Below, piece by piece: positions 25,038-34,807 of a stretch of 64,000 nt of DNA. How positions within the stretch are numbered: position 1 is the first letter of the stretch; each line of letters begins with the position of its first letter. The stretch covers positions 1 to 64,000 of the forward strand of contig JAGXHY010000016.1 of assembly GCA_024635925.1 (NCBI GenBank), given 5' to 3'. Below the pieces are notes generated by a model. The model was not told the DNA's origin and searched no databases. It worked only from the letters and a program-made list of their open reading frames with translations. The DNA comes from Bacillota bacterium. GTDB taxonomy: Bacteria; Bacillota; TC1. Position numbers and translations under genes: made by a program.

Positions 25038-25757
25038 ATGAAAATTATCTTATCCCCTAGTAAAACTCAGAGTGTAAAATGTCCTACTAAACAAGAGAGT
25101 AAAAAACTTTTGAATGAAGATAAAAGTCTTTATTTGATGAAGCTATTAAAAGAGATGAGCAAGTCGGATTTAGGTCATACTTTTAAGATAAAAGATAAAT
25201 TGTTGGAGGAAACTTTTGATCTGTATCAAAATGAGGATTTCAAAGAGATGAAATATGATCCTATTAACTGCTATAGTGGAGTTGTCTTTGATGCAATTAG
25301 TAGTCGAGAATATAGCGGTCAAAAAAGACAGTATCTTGATGAGCATTTAGTTATTTTATCAGCAATGTTTGGTGTAATAGAACCAGGACAAAGTATTTGG
25401 TCATATCGTCTTGATTTTAAAACTAAACTTAATAATTTGGATCTATATGAATATTGGCAAGATGATATTATAGAATATTTTAAAGATGAAAAAGTTATTA
25501 TTAATTTGGCTTCAATAGAATTTAGCTCCCTTTTAAAACCAATTGCAGAAAAATTAATAAATATTCATTTTAGAGAAGCTGATGGTAGGGTTATTAGTTA
25601 TAGAGCCAAGAAGGCAAGAGGGACTATGGCAGATGCTATTATTGGTAATATGGTAGAAAATGTAGAAGATTTAAAAGATTTTATTATAGATGATTATTGG
25701 TTTGATGAATTAATGTCTGATGATAAAAACTATTTCTATATAAAAGGAGAAAAATAA
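25038..25757 (+). CDS. yaaA: YaaA-family peroxide stress protein
   Basis: About 239 residues beginning MKIILSPSKTQ, the family's invariant N-terminus (SPAK/SPSKT). Other conserved blocks seen are YSGVVFDAI, LSAMFGVIEPGQSIWSYRLDF and NLASIEFSSLL, and the ending segment DGRVISYRAKKARGTMADAII. E. coli YaaA lowers free iron and DNA damage during peroxide stress and binds DNA. The start at 25038 is chosen by homology and by the upstream GGAG; the frame extends to 25023 but that ATG overlaps the ribosome site. Downstream of the DNA-repair gene ogt, which fits damage defence. Confidence 0.93.
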   Translation: MKIILSPSKTQSVKCPTKQESKKLLNEDKSLYLMKLLKEMSKSDLGHTFKIKDKLLEETFDLYQNEDFKEMKYDPINCYSGVVFDAISSREYSGQKRQYLDEHLVILSAMFGVIEPGQSIWSYRLDFKTKLNNLDLYEYWQDDIIEYFKDEKVIINLASIEFSSLLKPIAEKLINIHFREADGRVISYRAKKARGTMADAIIGNMVENVEDLKDFIIDDYWFDELMSDDKNYFYIKGEK

Positions 25758-25759
25758 TA

Positions 25760-26614
25760 ATGAAGAAAATAAGCTTAATTTTATTAACAATTGTATTTCT
25801 ATTTATCCTTGTTGGTTGTGGTATTAATAGTAGAGAAAATGGTGAAAACACATTTAATAGTGAAACTATTGGAGTAACTGATGAAGTTACTAAAGATGAA
25901 AATGATAGTAATTTAGTTCCTAAGGCAGATGGGGATTTTGCAATTGATAAAATTATAAAAAATGGCAGAATTGAACTCTACACTGAAAACTATTTGAAAA
26001 CTTTAGAAAAGATTAATATGTATGTTAATGGAATTGGTGGTTTTGTTCAATCTTCAAATGATATATTTGGAGAGAGTAGTATTAGTGGTTATATGATTAT
26101 ACGAGTGCCAGCAACTGAATTTAGTGCCTCAATGAAGGAATTAAAGTCTTATGGAAGAGTTGTAGGTACAAGTACTAATAGTGAAAATATTAATGAGTAT
26201 TATCAAGATATAAGTAGTGAATTGAAAAGTTTAAAAATTCAAGAACAGAGATTATTGGAATATTTGACTAAAGCTGATAAGGTTGAAGACCTGTTAAATA
26301 TTGAAATAGAACTTAATAGAGTTAGAACTATTATAAATGCTAAAACATCAATATTAAATAACTATGATAAACAAGTTGCCTATTCTACAATAACAATTAA
26401 CTTGACTGAAAGTAAGTCTGCAACAGGTAATATAGAATCTCCATTTTCTGATTTAGGATTAAAGATAAGTAGTGGTTTTGCTTCATCTATAAATTTATTG
26501 ATGTTAATGGTAAGTGGAATTATTGTTTTATTTTTCAGATTATTACCATTTTTAGTAATAATTGGAGTAGTTTTAATTATAGTCTGGTTAGTACGGAAAA
26601 AAATAAAGAAATAG
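25760..26614 (+). CDS. DUF4349 lipoprotein
   Basis: 284 residues. A lipoprotein signal peptide ends with the lipobox ILVGCG (Cys at about residue 20). The extracellular part has a low-complexity acidic linker, then the DUF4349 domain with a central coiled coil (YYQDISSELKSLKIQEQRLLEYL) and VAYSTITINLTE. One C-terminal membrane helix and a basic tail follow. Two membrane attachments bracket the domain. Function unknown. It follows yaaA by 2 bp. Confidence 0.88.
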   Translation: MKKISLILLTIVFLFILVGCGINSRENGENTFNSETIGVTDEVTKDENDSNLVPKADGDFAIDKIIKNGRIELYTENYLKTLEKINMYVNGIGGFVQSSNDIFGESSISGYMIIRVPATEFSASMKELKSYGRVVGTSTNSENINEYYQDISSELKSLKIQEQRLLEYLTKADKVEDLLNIEIELNRVRTIINAKTSILNNYDKQVAYSTITINLTESKSATGNIESPFSDLGLKISSGFASSINLLMLMVSGIIVLFFRLLPFLVIIGVVLIIVWLVRKKIKK

Positions 26615-26629
26615 AAAAGAGATGCTAAA

Positions 26630-26920
26630 ATGTATGGAGTTAAGATAACAGTTGAATCAGTTTTAGGGGCAGTTCCTTGTGGAGCTGGACTTCAGGTAGG
26701 AGATAATTGGACTATTAATGCAAAAAATGGTAATTTGGTAATGGATGATTTTAATGGTTGTTGTCCTGAATTATTAAATTCTGTTCTGCCTCATTGTCTT
26801 GTAATGTCCTTAGATGGTAAAATGTCTTGGGAAATAGAAGGGAAGGCAACTAGTTGTTGTCCTGATCCTAATAGTTTAGTGGTTGTTAGCATGGTGCGTA
26901 TACCTGAGGTATTAGAATAA
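26630..26920 (+). CDS. Small cysteine-rich protein, TIGR04076-like
   Basis: 96 residues with MYGVKITVESVLGAVPCGAGLQVGD, a C-C pair in FNGCCPELLNSVLPHC and another in TSCCPDPN. The pattern (short KITV start, C-C-P and a C-x-D ending) matches the small TIGR04076 family of unknown function common in Clostridia. The paired cysteines could bind a metal. Last gene of the ogt-yaaA group, as a new promoter starts 14 bp downstream. Confidence 0.7.
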   Translation: MYGVKITVESVLGAVPCGAGLQVGDNWTINAKNGNLVMDDFNGCCPELLNSVLPHCLVMSLDGKMSWEIEGKATSCCPDPNSLVVVSMVRIPEVLE

Positions 26921-26933
26921 GTATATAAAATAC

Positions 26934-26961
26934 TTGCAAAATAATTAGATAAAGGTATAAT
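26934..26961 (+). promoter_or_regulatory. Promoter for the exported protein gene
   Basis: TTGCAA, 16-bp spacer, TATAAT, 48 bp before the start. Confidence 0.7.
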
Positions 26962-27009
26962 TAAAAAAACAATATTTATATTTTTTATTTAGGCTCTGGA
27001 GGTATGGGA

Positions 27010-27423
27010 ATGTTTAAAAAAATTATTTTGATAGTTGTGATAATAGTTGCTATTTCAGGTGGGACTGTAGTTGGCTTGGACAAGTTTAATTCTGCACAAT
27101 TAGCTGAACAGGCTAAGAAAGTTGAAATTGAAAAAGAAGAGTACAAGAAATTTGTTGAAGCAACAGAGGAACAAATCAAGAACAAGGATAAAAAAGATAA
27201 TGATACTACTGTTGAAATAAACAATCCATCTAATCCAAATGAGGTTAAAAAAGAATGGAGAGGACAAGATGGCCTTACTTATAGAGTTGATGCAATAAAA
27301 AATGAAAATGGGACCTATACAGGTGAGGTTGTCGGATTCAATATGTATGATAATTTTATTGAATTTAATTTTAAATTTACAGAAATAACAAAAAGAGGTT
27401 TTGAAGATTTATTGAAGAAATAG
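27010..27423 (+). CDS. Exported or membrane-anchored protein of unknown function
   Basis: About 137 residues. An N-terminal hydrophobic signal-anchor (KKIILIVVIIVAISGGTVVG) is followed by a K/E-rich segment that could form a coiled coil (AEQAKKVEIEKEEYKKF), a short D/N/K linker and a small beta-rich C-terminal domain (GLTYRVDAIKNENGTYTGEV). No family is recognised. The ATG at 27010 has GGAGGT 6 nt upstream and is preferred to the ATG at 27004, which directly abuts the site. Monocistronic, with its own promoter and a perfect terminator. Confidence 0.75.
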   Translation: MFKKIILIVVIIVAISGGTVVGLDKFNSAQLAEQAKKVEIEKEEYKKFVEATEEQIKNKDKKDNDTTVEINNPSNPNEVKKEWRGQDGLTYRVDAIKNENGTYTGEVVGFNMYDNFIEFNFKFTEITKRGFEDLLKK

Positions 27424-27424
27424 T

Positions 27425-27457
27425 AAAGAAGGTTGTCAGCTGACAACCTTCTTTTTT
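27425..27457. terminator. Terminator, perfect palindrome
   Basis: AAAGAAGGTTGTCAGC and its exact complement GCTGACAACCTTCTTT overlap at the centre, followed by a T run. Between convergent genes, able to act both ways. Confidence 0.92.
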
Positions 27458-27478
27458 TTGTTTGTATTTTTAATTTAT

Positions 27479-28240
27479 TTATCGATTAGCAAATTTACCA
27501 ATAAAGTCTTTTAAGCGTACATTATCAGTACTAAATATTTCCTTAGGACTTCCTTCAACTTGAATAATACCATCATCAATAAATATTATTCTATCTGATA
27601 ATTCCTTGGCGAATTGCATTTCATGGGTAACTATTACCATAGTCATTTTTTCTTTAGCTAATTCTTTAATTACCTTTAAAACTTCACCAGTCAATTCTGG
27701 ATCTAAAGCAGAAGTAGGTTCATCAAAAAATAATAATTTTGGCTGTAGAGCTAAGGCCCTAGCTATAGAAACACGTTGTTGCTGACCACCTGATAATTGA
27801 TATGGAAAAGCAGAACTCTTATTTGCCAAACCAAGCTTATCCAATAGGGACTTAGCTCTATCTTCAGCTTCCTTTTTACTTATTCCATCAACTAAGATGG
27901 GTGCTTCCGTAATATTCTTTAGCACATTATAATGAGGAAATAAGTTGAAGTTTTGAAATACTAAGCCAAATGTTTTTTTTATTCTTTTTAAATCATCTTT
28001 AGATGAATAAATACTATTGCCACCATTTATGCTTTTAGCAGCAAATTCATTTAAATATAGAAGATCTCCTTCATCCATATTGTCCAACATAGTTGCACAA
28101 CGAAGAAGAGTAGACTTACCAGAACCTGAAGGGCCAATGATAGATAAAACCTCACCTTCATTTACAGATAATGAAATACCCTTAAGAACTTCTAAATCAC
28201 CAAATGACTTTTTCATATTTCTAATTTCTAATACCTTCAT
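27479..28240 (-). CDS. Polar amino-acid ABC transporter, ATP-binding protein
   Basis: 253 residues, GlnQ/ArtM type. Walker A is GPSGSGKST, the Q-loop is in VFQNFNLFPHYNVLKNI, the signature is LSGGQQQR, Walker B is LLFFDEPTSALDPE, and the H-loop is VTHEM. All ATPase motifs are intact. Third gene of the binding protein-permease-ATPase operon, 11 bp after the permease. It energises uptake of a polar amino acid, whose identity is not clear. Confidence 0.94.
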   Translation of the reverse strand: MKVLEIRNMKKSFGDLEVLKGISLSVNEGEVLSIIGPSGSGKSTLLRCATMLDNMDEGDLLYLNEFAAKSINGGNSIYSSKDDLKRIKKTFGLVFQNFNLFPHYNVLKNITEAPILVDGISKKEAEDRAKSLLDKLGLANKSSAFPYQLSGGQQQRVSIARALALQPKLLFFDEPTSALDPELTGEVLKVIKELAKEKMTMVIVTHEMQFAKELSDRIIFIDDGIIQVEGSPKEIFSTDNVRLKDFIGKFANR

Positions 28241-28251
28241 AATAATAATCC

Positions 28252-28902
28252 TTATCTATAGTAATTCAATCTATTTTCCATACGTTCCATACTTAAAGCA
28301 ACAATTAAATTAAAGATGTAGTAGAAGACTCCAGCTATCATCAAAGGTAACATTGTAGTTTCTGATGCTGCTATCTGCTTTGCTGTAGTAAACATTTCCA
28401 CTACAGAAAGAACAAAAGCTAAAGATGTATCTTTAACTAAAGTTATAGTCTCATTTGTAAGAGGAGGTAAAACTCTTTTAAATACCTGTGGCAAAATAAT
28501 TCTGATAAAAGTCTGGGACTTTGATAAACCAAGAACTTTACAAGCTTCATATTGACCAATAGGCATTGATTCAATTCCACCTCTATATATTTCAGCAAAA
28601 TAGGCTGCATAATTTAAAACAAAAGCAATAATTACTGCAGTAAAACGAAAAGAACTACCCATTTGTAATCCAAAAACATAATAAGGAGCAAAAAATACTA
28701 CTATTAATTGTAGCATCAATGGAGTACCTCTCATGATAGATATATATAATTTGCTAATAGTTCGAATTATAAATATTTTAGACATTCTACCAAAGGATAC
28801 GACTAAACCTAGGGGTAAGGAAAATAATAAAGTTAAAATAAATATTAAAATAGTAGTAAGAAATCCCTGCCCAAGTTGAGTTAAAATAAAGTATATACTC
28901 AT
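28252..28902 (-). CDS. Polar amino-acid ABC transporter, permease
   Basis: 216 residues with five predicted membrane helices, HisM/GlnP family. SIMRGTPLMLQL near the N-terminus and the EAA loop YEACKVLGLSKSQTFIRIILPQVFKRVLPPLTNE (E-A-x3-G...I-L-P) fit the family. A single permease is encoded, so the channel is probably a homodimer. Second gene of the operon. Confidence 0.94.
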   Translation of the reverse strand: MSIYFILTQLGQGFLTTILIFILTLLFSLPLGLVVSFGRMSKIFIIRTISKLYISIMRGTPLMLQLIVVFFAPYYVFGLQMGSSFRFTAVIIAFVLNYAAYFAEIYRGGIESMPIGQYEACKVLGLSKSQTFIRIILPQVFKRVLPPLTNETITLVKDTSLAFVLSVVEMFTTAKQIAASETTMLPLMIAGVFYYIFNLIVALSMERMENRLNYYR

Positions 28903-28924
28903 CTTTATCCTCCTGTTTTAATAA

Positions 28925-28949
28925 AGAGAGCAGATTTTATCTGCTCTCT
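28925..28949 (-). terminator. Intercistronic hairpin between binding protein and permease
   Basis: AGAGAGCAGAT-TTT-ATCTGCTCTCT is a perfect 11-bp stem right after the binding-protein stop. Read on the - strand the following tract is only CTTTATTAA, so it should terminate partially or protect the 3' end, raising binding protein over permease and ATPase. Confidence 0.7.
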
Positions 28950-28951
28950 AT

Positions 28952-29740
28952 TTATTTTTCGCCTAAAGCAATACTATCTTGTAAGTCCCATTTTTGTGCT
29001 ATTTCTAAGAAGGTGCCATCCTCTAACATCTCCATTAGTGTAGCTTCAACTTTATCTCTTAATTCTTCATTACCTAGAAGAAAACCTACTCCATATTTTT
29101 CACTAGATAGATAATCTGGTAGAATTTGGAAGCCGGTATTATTTCGTGATTCCATTTGAACCTTTGCAACACCTATATCCATGGCGATAGCATCAACTGT
29201 TCCCATTTCTAATTCTAAAAATGCAGTATTATAGTCACCAAACTCAATAACTTTTTTAAAGGATTTTTTTAAAGCATTATTTTCTTTATTATTTATTGCA
29301 GCTAAAGCAGAAGAATCTTTTTGTACAGCAACTACTTTATCTGCAAGTCCTGCTTGATTGTTAATTTTTGAAGCTGTACCAACTACAAAAACTTGACTAT
29401 TATTAATATAAGGAGAAGACCAAGCATAATCATCTTCTCGACCATTGATTGTAAAACCGTTCCAGATACAATCAATATTTCCTGATTTTAACTCCATATC
29501 TTTAGCATCCCAATCTATTGGTTGTTTTACAAGTTCTAAACCATTACGGTCAGCCACTTCTTGTGCTAAATCTAAATCAAAACCAACATATTCACCCGTA
29601 TCATCTTTAAAACCATAAGGTGGAAATTCAGCATCAAAACCAACAACGAATTTATTGCTATCTTTGGCATTATTGCCGCAAGCAAAAAGAAAAACAGTAC
29701 CTAATATTAACATAATTAATAGAGTGAATTTTTTTATCAT
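28952..29740 (-). CDS. Amino-acid ABC transporter substrate-binding lipoprotein
   Basis: About 262 residues. A signal peptide with lipobox LFACG (Cys at about residue 21) is followed by a type II solute-binding domain: FVVGFDAEFPPYGFKDDTGEYVGFDLDLAQEVADRNG is the family entry motif, with WNGFTINGREDDYAWSSPYINNSQVF next. It is anchored outside the membrane and captures a polar amino acid. The start at 29740 is chosen for its GGAGGT; the ATG at 29752 contains that site. Confidence 0.94.
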   Translation of the reverse strand: MIKKFTLLIMLILGTVFLFACGNNAKDSNKFVVGFDAEFPPYGFKDDTGEYVGFDLDLAQEVADRNGLELVKQPIDWDAKDMELKSGNIDCIWNGFTINGREDDYAWSSPYINNSQVFVVGTASKINNQAGLADKVVAVQKDSSALAAINNKENNALKKSFKKVIEFGDYNTAFLELEMGTVDAIAMDIGVAKVQMESRNNTGFQILPDYLSSEKYGVGFLLGNEELRDKVEATLMEMLEDGTFLEIAQKWDLQDSIALGEK

Positions 29741-29771
29741 AATAACCTCCATACATGTATTTGCTTAATGT

Positions 29772-29801
29772 ATCATACCATAGTAATTTAGAACTAGTCA
29801 A
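29772..29801 (-). promoter_or_regulatory. Promoter of the amino-acid transporter operon
   Basis: Reading leftward: TTGACT, 18-bp spacer, TATGAT, about 32 bp before the start codon. Confidence 0.65.
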
Positions 29802-29841
29802 TAAAAAAACCTTGTTCAAAATAGCAAATAAGTTTTATAAA

Positions 29842-32800
29842 TTATAAGAAATATTTAACACCACTAGTAAAAATATCCATCTTTTTTTCACCAGGTACAT
29901 TTTTATATGAATCTAGTGAAAATCTTTCACTATGAGCCATTCTTCCAAAAATTCGTCCGTCAGGTGAGATTAAACCTTCAATAGCACCAATAGAGCCATT
30001 TGGATTAAAAGGGAAATCACTTGTTTGATTATTCTTATCATCAACATAAATTGTAGAAATTTGGCCCTTTTTATTTAAGTCATTTATCAAATTATCACTA
30101 GCAATAAAGCGTCCTTCACCATGGGATATAGCTACAGTAAAAGAATCACCAGGGTGAAAGTCAGATAACCAAGGAGATTTATTTGAAACTACCATAGTCT
30201 TAATCAAACTTGATTGATGTTTACCTGATAAATTAATTGCTAAAGTTGGAGATGTTTCGTTTTGTTCTCTTATTTCTCCATAGGGTACTAAACCAAGTTT
30301 TAATAAGGCTTGGAATCCATTACAAATACCACACATCAAGCCATCTTTTTTATATAGAAGTTCCATTAAAGCAGATTCTAATCTTGGATTTCTAAAGAAT
30401 GCAGCAATTAGTTTAGCAGAACCATCAGGTTCATCTCCACCACTAAAACCTCCTGGAAGCACAAGCATTTGAGATTCTAATATTTTTTTTTCTAAAACTA
30501 ATAAAGATTCTTTAAGAGAACTTGGAGAGAGATTTTTAAGGATAAAAATCTCAGGCTCAGCTCCTGCATCATTTAAAGCTTTAGCAGTGTCATATTCACA
30601 ATTAGTTCCAGGAAAAACTGGAATCAAAGCTTTAGGTCTTACAATATTAGTTATGCTTTTTAAAATTGTTCTATTATTATACCTATTGATAGGTAGCATT
30701 ATTTCTGCAGATTTATGATTAGTAGGAAAGATAGGATTTAAAGTTTCACTCCAGGCTAATTCAATTTCTGTAAGAGATATAGTTTCATCTCCGTTTTTGA
30801 TTATATATTCTAAAGTCGTTTCTCCTATTAAATCACCTATGGTTTCTGCTATTCCATGATAATCTTTACTGACTTCAATTAGAAAACTGCCATAGTCACT
30901 GGAGAAGAGTTGAGATTCACTCATTTTTTTATTAAAACTAAAACCAATACCATTTCCAAAAGCCATCTTAGCAATAGCCTCAGACAAACCACCCTTACCT
31001 ATAGCATAGATTGATTTAGCAATACCCCTATCTCTAATATCTTCAATATATTTAAAAGTTGTTTTAAGACTTTCTTCCTCAAATAGTCCATCGTCATTTT
31101 TTTCAGGTGTAATATAGATAATATTATTTCCAATTTCTTTAAACTCTGGAGATAATATATCATTATATAAACCAACTGATGCAGCAAAGGATATTAAGGT
31201 AGGAGGCACATCTATATCTTCATAACTTCCAGACATTGAATCTTTCCCGCCTATTGCACCAATTTCTAATGCTAATTGAGCCTCTAAAGCGCCTAATAAA
31301 GAAGCCATAGGTAGACCCCATCTTTTAGGATCATCTCCTAATTTAGGAAAATATTCTTGAAAAGAAAGCCAACAGTTATCAATATGTCCACCAGTAGCTA
31401 CTATTTTAGCTACTGAATGAATAACACTTGTATATGCTCCCATATATGGATTTGCAGAACTTAAATAAGGATCAAAAGAATAGGCAAAAACTGAACAGGT
31501 ATTAGTATTACCTTTTAACACAGGAAATCTTGCTACCATGGCTTGTATAGGGGTTAATTGTCTTTTACCACCATAAGGCATTAAAACAGTTCCAGCACCA
31601 ATAGTACTATCAAATTGTTCACCAAGACCTTTTTTAGAACAAATATTCAAATCTGACATTTGGGTTATCCAGCTATTTTTATATTTTACAGTTCCAGCAA
31701 ATTTAGGTATTCTAACTTCTATATATTTACTTGCTCCATTAGAATCAAGAAAGTCTCTTTTTAAAGTTGCTATTTCTTTATTTTGCCAAAACATTCTTAA
31801 ATAACCATCATTAGTTACTTTAGCAATTTCTGTAGCTTCTACATTTTCATCATTTGCAAGTTTAAGAATAAGTGATAAGGAGTCAGGGGCAATTACTACT
31901 GCCATTCTCTCCTGTGACTCACTAATGGCTAATTCTATTCCATTAAGACCAGCATATTTTTTTGGAATAGTATCTAGATCTATGCTTAGGGAAGGTGCAA
32001 GTTCACCAACAGCGACAGAGACACCACCTGCTCCAAAATCATTGCAACGTTTAATAAGCGTTGTAAAATCAGGATTTCTAAAAAGTCTTTGTAGTTTTCT
32101 TTCTTCAAGGGGATTTCCCTTTTGGACTTCAGCACTACAAGATGATAGAGAATTTTTACTATGGGACTTTGATGAACCTGTAGCACCTCCACAACCATCT
32201 CTACCAGTTCTTCCACCAATTAAAACTACAATATCGCCTTCTACTGGTTCATATCGCTTTACATTAGATTTAGGCGTAGCACCAAGAACTGCTCCAACCT
32301 CCATACGTTTAGCCACATAACCAGGATGATATAGTTCTTCAACTAAGCCTGTAGCTAAGCCTATTTGATTTCCATAAGAACTAAAACCTTGAGCTCCATT
32401 AGTTGTAATTTTATGTTGTGGTAATTTACCTAGAAGAGTAGGAGAGAAGGGATCACCACTACCTGTAACTCTCATTGACTGATAAACATAACTTCTACCA
32501 GATAAAGGATCTCTAATGGCACCCCCTAGACAAGTTGCAGCCCCACCAAAAGGTTCAATTTCTGTTGGATGATTATGAGTTTCATTTTTAAACATAAATA
32601 AATAGTCCTCTAGTTTACCATCAATATCCACCTTAACATTTACAGAACAGGCATTTATTTCTTCTGATTCATCAAGATCGGCTAACTTACCTATGCTTTT
32701 CAAATATTTGGCACCAATAGTAGCTAAATCCATTAATGTTTTTGGCTTTATCTTATCTTGATATAGTTTATCTCTTAGTTTAAGATATTTTCTATAACTT

Positions 32801-33528
32801 TTTTCTATTAAGGGATCTTCAATTCCTACTTTAATAAGGTTAGTTGAAAATGTAGTATGACGACAATGGTCAGACCAATAGGTATCTAGAATTCTAAGTT
32901 CTGCCAAATTAGGGTCTCTACCTAACTCCTTAAAGTGTTTTTGACAAACTTGAAGATCTAGCCTATCCATTGCTATAGAATAGGTTTCTCTAAAATCTTC
33001 TAAATCGGTAATATCAATATTAAGAAAATTAGTTAGAGAAGGGATATCTTCTATTAAACTATAAGCTGTTTTTAGGGTATTTGGAATTTCTAAAGAGGCA
33101 AGTCTTGATTCTATTGGATTGATAAGGTAGTTGGTTAATAATTCTTTATCAAGTGAAGATAAGTTACCTTTAAAAAGGTAGAGTGTTGCAGTTTTGACAA
33201 CAGGTCTTTTTCCTTGATGATAAAGTTGGAAACACTGAGCAGCAGAATCACCTCGCTGGTCATATTGACCTGGTAAATATTCAATAGCTAATAAAAAATC
33301 ATCTGTTTTTGGTAAATCATAGTAAATATTGTCGACTGGAGGTTCTGAAAAGATATGAGTAACAGAAGATTTGAACTTATCTTCTGTAGTACCCTCAATA
33401 TCATATCTGTTGATGATTCTCACATTATCAATATTTAAATTAAGTACTTGATGAAGGTCTATTTTTAGATGATCAGACTTAATAGCAAATTCAGGTTTTT
33501 TTTCTACATAAACTCTAAATATGCTCAT
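29842..33528 (-). CDS. purL: Phosphoribosylformylglycinamidine synthase, single-chain
   Basis: About 1228 residues, the long single-polypeptide form found in Clostridia. The middle has two AIR-synthetase-like halves (HNHPTEIEPFGGAATCLGGAIRD for the first, QLALEIGAIGGKDSMSGSYED for the second). The C-terminal glutaminase domain has ALIPVFPGTNCEYDTA, nucleophile Cys in MCGICNGFQALLKLGL, and SHGEGRF. It converts FGAR plus glutamine to FGAM. The start is placed at 33528 (MSIFRVYVEKKPEFA); the frame runs on upstream into purD, but that part shows no homology. It overlaps purD by 14 bp. Last gene of the operon. Confidence 0.95.
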   Translation of the reverse strand: MSIFRVYVEKKPEFAIKSDHLKIDLHQVLNLNIDNVRIINRYDIEGTTEDKFKSSVTHIFSEPPVDNIYYDLPKTDDFLLAIEYLPGQYDQRGDSAAQCFQLYHQGKRPVVKTATLYLFKGNLSSLDKELLTNYLINPIESRLASLEIPNTLKTAYSLIEDIPSLTNFLNIDITDLEDFRETYSIAMDRLDLQVCQKHFKELGRDPNLAELRILDTYWSDHCRHTTFSTNLIKVGIEDPLIEKSYRKYLKLRDKLYQDKIKPKTLMDLATIGAKYLKSIGKLADLDESEEINACSVNVKVDIDGKLEDYLFMFKNETHNHPTEIEPFGGAATCLGGAIRDPLSGRSYVYQSMRVTGSGDPFSPTLLGKLPQHKITTNGAQGFSSYGNQIGLATGLVEELYHPGYVAKRMEVGAVLGATPKSNVKRYEPVEGDIVVLIGGRTGRDGCGGATGSSKSHSKNSLSSCSAEVQKGNPLEERKLQRLFRNPDFTTLIKRCNDFGAGGVSVAVGELAPSLSIDLDTIPKKYAGLNGIELAISESQERMAVVIAPDSLSLILKLANDENVEATEIAKVTNDGYLRMFWQNKEIATLKRDFLDSNGASKYIEVRIPKFAGTVKYKNSWITQMSDLNICSKKGLGEQFDSTIGAGTVLMPYGGKRQLTPIQAMVARFPVLKGNTNTCSVFAYSFDPYLSSANPYMGAYTSVIHSVAKIVATGGHIDNCWLSFQEYFPKLGDDPKRWGLPMASLLGALEAQLALEIGAIGGKDSMSGSYEDIDVPPTLISFAASVGLYNDILSPEFKEIGNNIIYITPEKNDDGLFEEESLKTTFKYIEDIRDRGIAKSIYAIGKGGLSEAIAKMAFGNGIGFSFNKKMSESQLFSSDYGSFLIEVSKDYHGIAETIGDLIGETTLEYIIKNGDETISLTEIELAWSETLNPIFPTNHKSAEIMLPINRYNNRTILKSITNIVRPKALIPVFPGTNCEYDTAKALNDAGAEPEIFILKNLSPSSLKESLLVLEKKILESQMLVLPGGFSGGDEPDGSAKLIAAFFRNPRLESALMELLYKKDGLMCGICNGFQALLKLGLVPYGEIREQNETSPTLAINLSGKHQSSLIKTMVVSNKSPWLSDFHPGDSFTVAISHGEGRFIASDNLINDLNKKGQISTIYVDDKNNQTSDFPFNPNGSIGAIEGLISPDGRIFGRMAHSERFSLDSYKNVPGEKKMDIFTSGVKYFL

Positions 33529-34807
33529 TAGTAACACCTGTTTTTCTTCCAATATCACTACGATAAACTCCATCTTTAAAACTAATGACTTTAACACCTT
33601 GATAGGCTTTTTTAATTGCATCATTTAAGGTGGTGGCATAGGCTGTCACACCAAGAACTCTACCACCTGAAGTTAGGAATTGAGACATATCTTTATCAAA
33701 GATGGTTCCTGCATGATAGATGGTTAAGTCAGGAATTGTTTTAGCTTGTTCCAAACCATGTATAGGATAACCTTTTTGATAGGTAATTGGATAACCACCT
33801 GAAGCCATAATTACACAAGCTGTTGAACCAGCTTTTTGTTTAACCTCAACTTTAGCTAGTTTACCATCACAAACTGCAAGGATAAGCTCAAGTAAATCAT
33901 TATCTAATAAGGGTAGAACTACTTGTGTTTCAGGGTCACCAAATCTACAGTTATATTCAATAACATACGGACCATTTATTGTTAACATTATTCCAAAGTA
34001 TAAGATACCTTTAAAGAGTCTATCTTCTTTAAGCATACCTTTTATTGTAGGCTTAAAAATTTTCTCATTACATTCTTTAGCTAGAGACTTTGTATAAAGT
34101 GGATGGGGGGCTATGGCTCCCATTCCTCCAGTGTTTGGTCCAAGATCATTATCATAAATTCTTTTATGATCCATAGCAGAAGTTAGTGTGCGGATGATTT
34201 TACCATCAGTTATTGCCATTACAGAAATTTCTATACCTTCTAAGAATTCTTCTATAATAATTTTACTTCCACTTTTACCAAAACATCTGTCTAACATTAT
34301 GTTTTTAATAGTTTCTAAAGCTGTAGTTTTATCTTGGGCAATAATAACACCTTTACCAAAAGCTAGGCCATCAGCTTTAATGACAAGGGGGTATTTTGTT
34401 TGTTGTTTAAGGTATTCTTTAGCCTCATAATAACTTGTGAAATCCTTGTATCTAGCAGTAGGAATGTTATGTCTTTTCATAAATGCCTTAGCATAAGATT
34501 TACTACCTTCAAGTACAGCTGCAACACTTCTAGGCCCAAAAGCTTTAATTCCTTTAGATTCTAAAGCATCTACCATGCCAATAACAAGAGGATCATCTGG
34601 AGTAACAATTACTAAATCAATGTTATTATTAACTGCAAAATTAACCATTTCATCAATATTAGTTTCTTTTATATTAATACATTTAGCTATTTGCCCAATT
34701 CCTCCATTTCCTGGAGCTACAAAAATTTCAGTTTCTTGTTTGCTTTCTTTTAATTTTTGGACGATAGCATGTTCTCTACCTCCACCACCAATTACTAGAA
34801 TCTTCAT
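33515..34807 (-). CDS. purD: Phosphoribosylamine-glycine ligase
   Basis: 430 residues with GGGGREHAIVQKL at the N-terminus, the ATP-grasp segments LVIKADGLAFGKGVIIA and LEGIEISVMAITDG, and YVIEYNCRFGDPETQVVLPLL. It makes GAR from phosphoribosylamine and glycine. It overlaps purL and begins directly after purN. Confidence 0.97.
   Translation of the reverse strand: MKILVIGGGGREHAIVQKLKESKQETEIFVAPGNGGIGQIAKCINIKETNIDEMVNFAVNNNIDLVIVTPDDPLVIGMVDALESKGIKAFGPRSVAAVLEGSKSYAKAFMKRHNIPTARYKDFTSYYEAKEYLKQQTKYPLVIKADGLAFGKGVIIAQDKTTALETIKNIMLDRCFGKSGSKIIIEEFLEGIEISVMAITDGKIIRTLTSAMDHKRIYDNDLGPNTGGMGAIAPHPLYTKSLAKECNEKIFKPTIKGMLKEDRLFKGILYFGIMLTINGPYVIEYNCRFGDPETQVVLPLLDNDLLELILAVCDGKLAKVEVKQKAGSTACVIMASGGYPITYQKGYPIHGLEQAKTIPDLTIYHAGTIFDKDMSQFLTSGGRVLGVTAYATTLNDAIKKAYQGVKVISFKDGVYRSDIGRKTGVTNEHI

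Noticed and set aside
29753-29841. purL terminator in the gap before the transporter promoter
   Set aside because: Only a weak AACTT/AAGGTT pairing before a T run was seen; not convincing.
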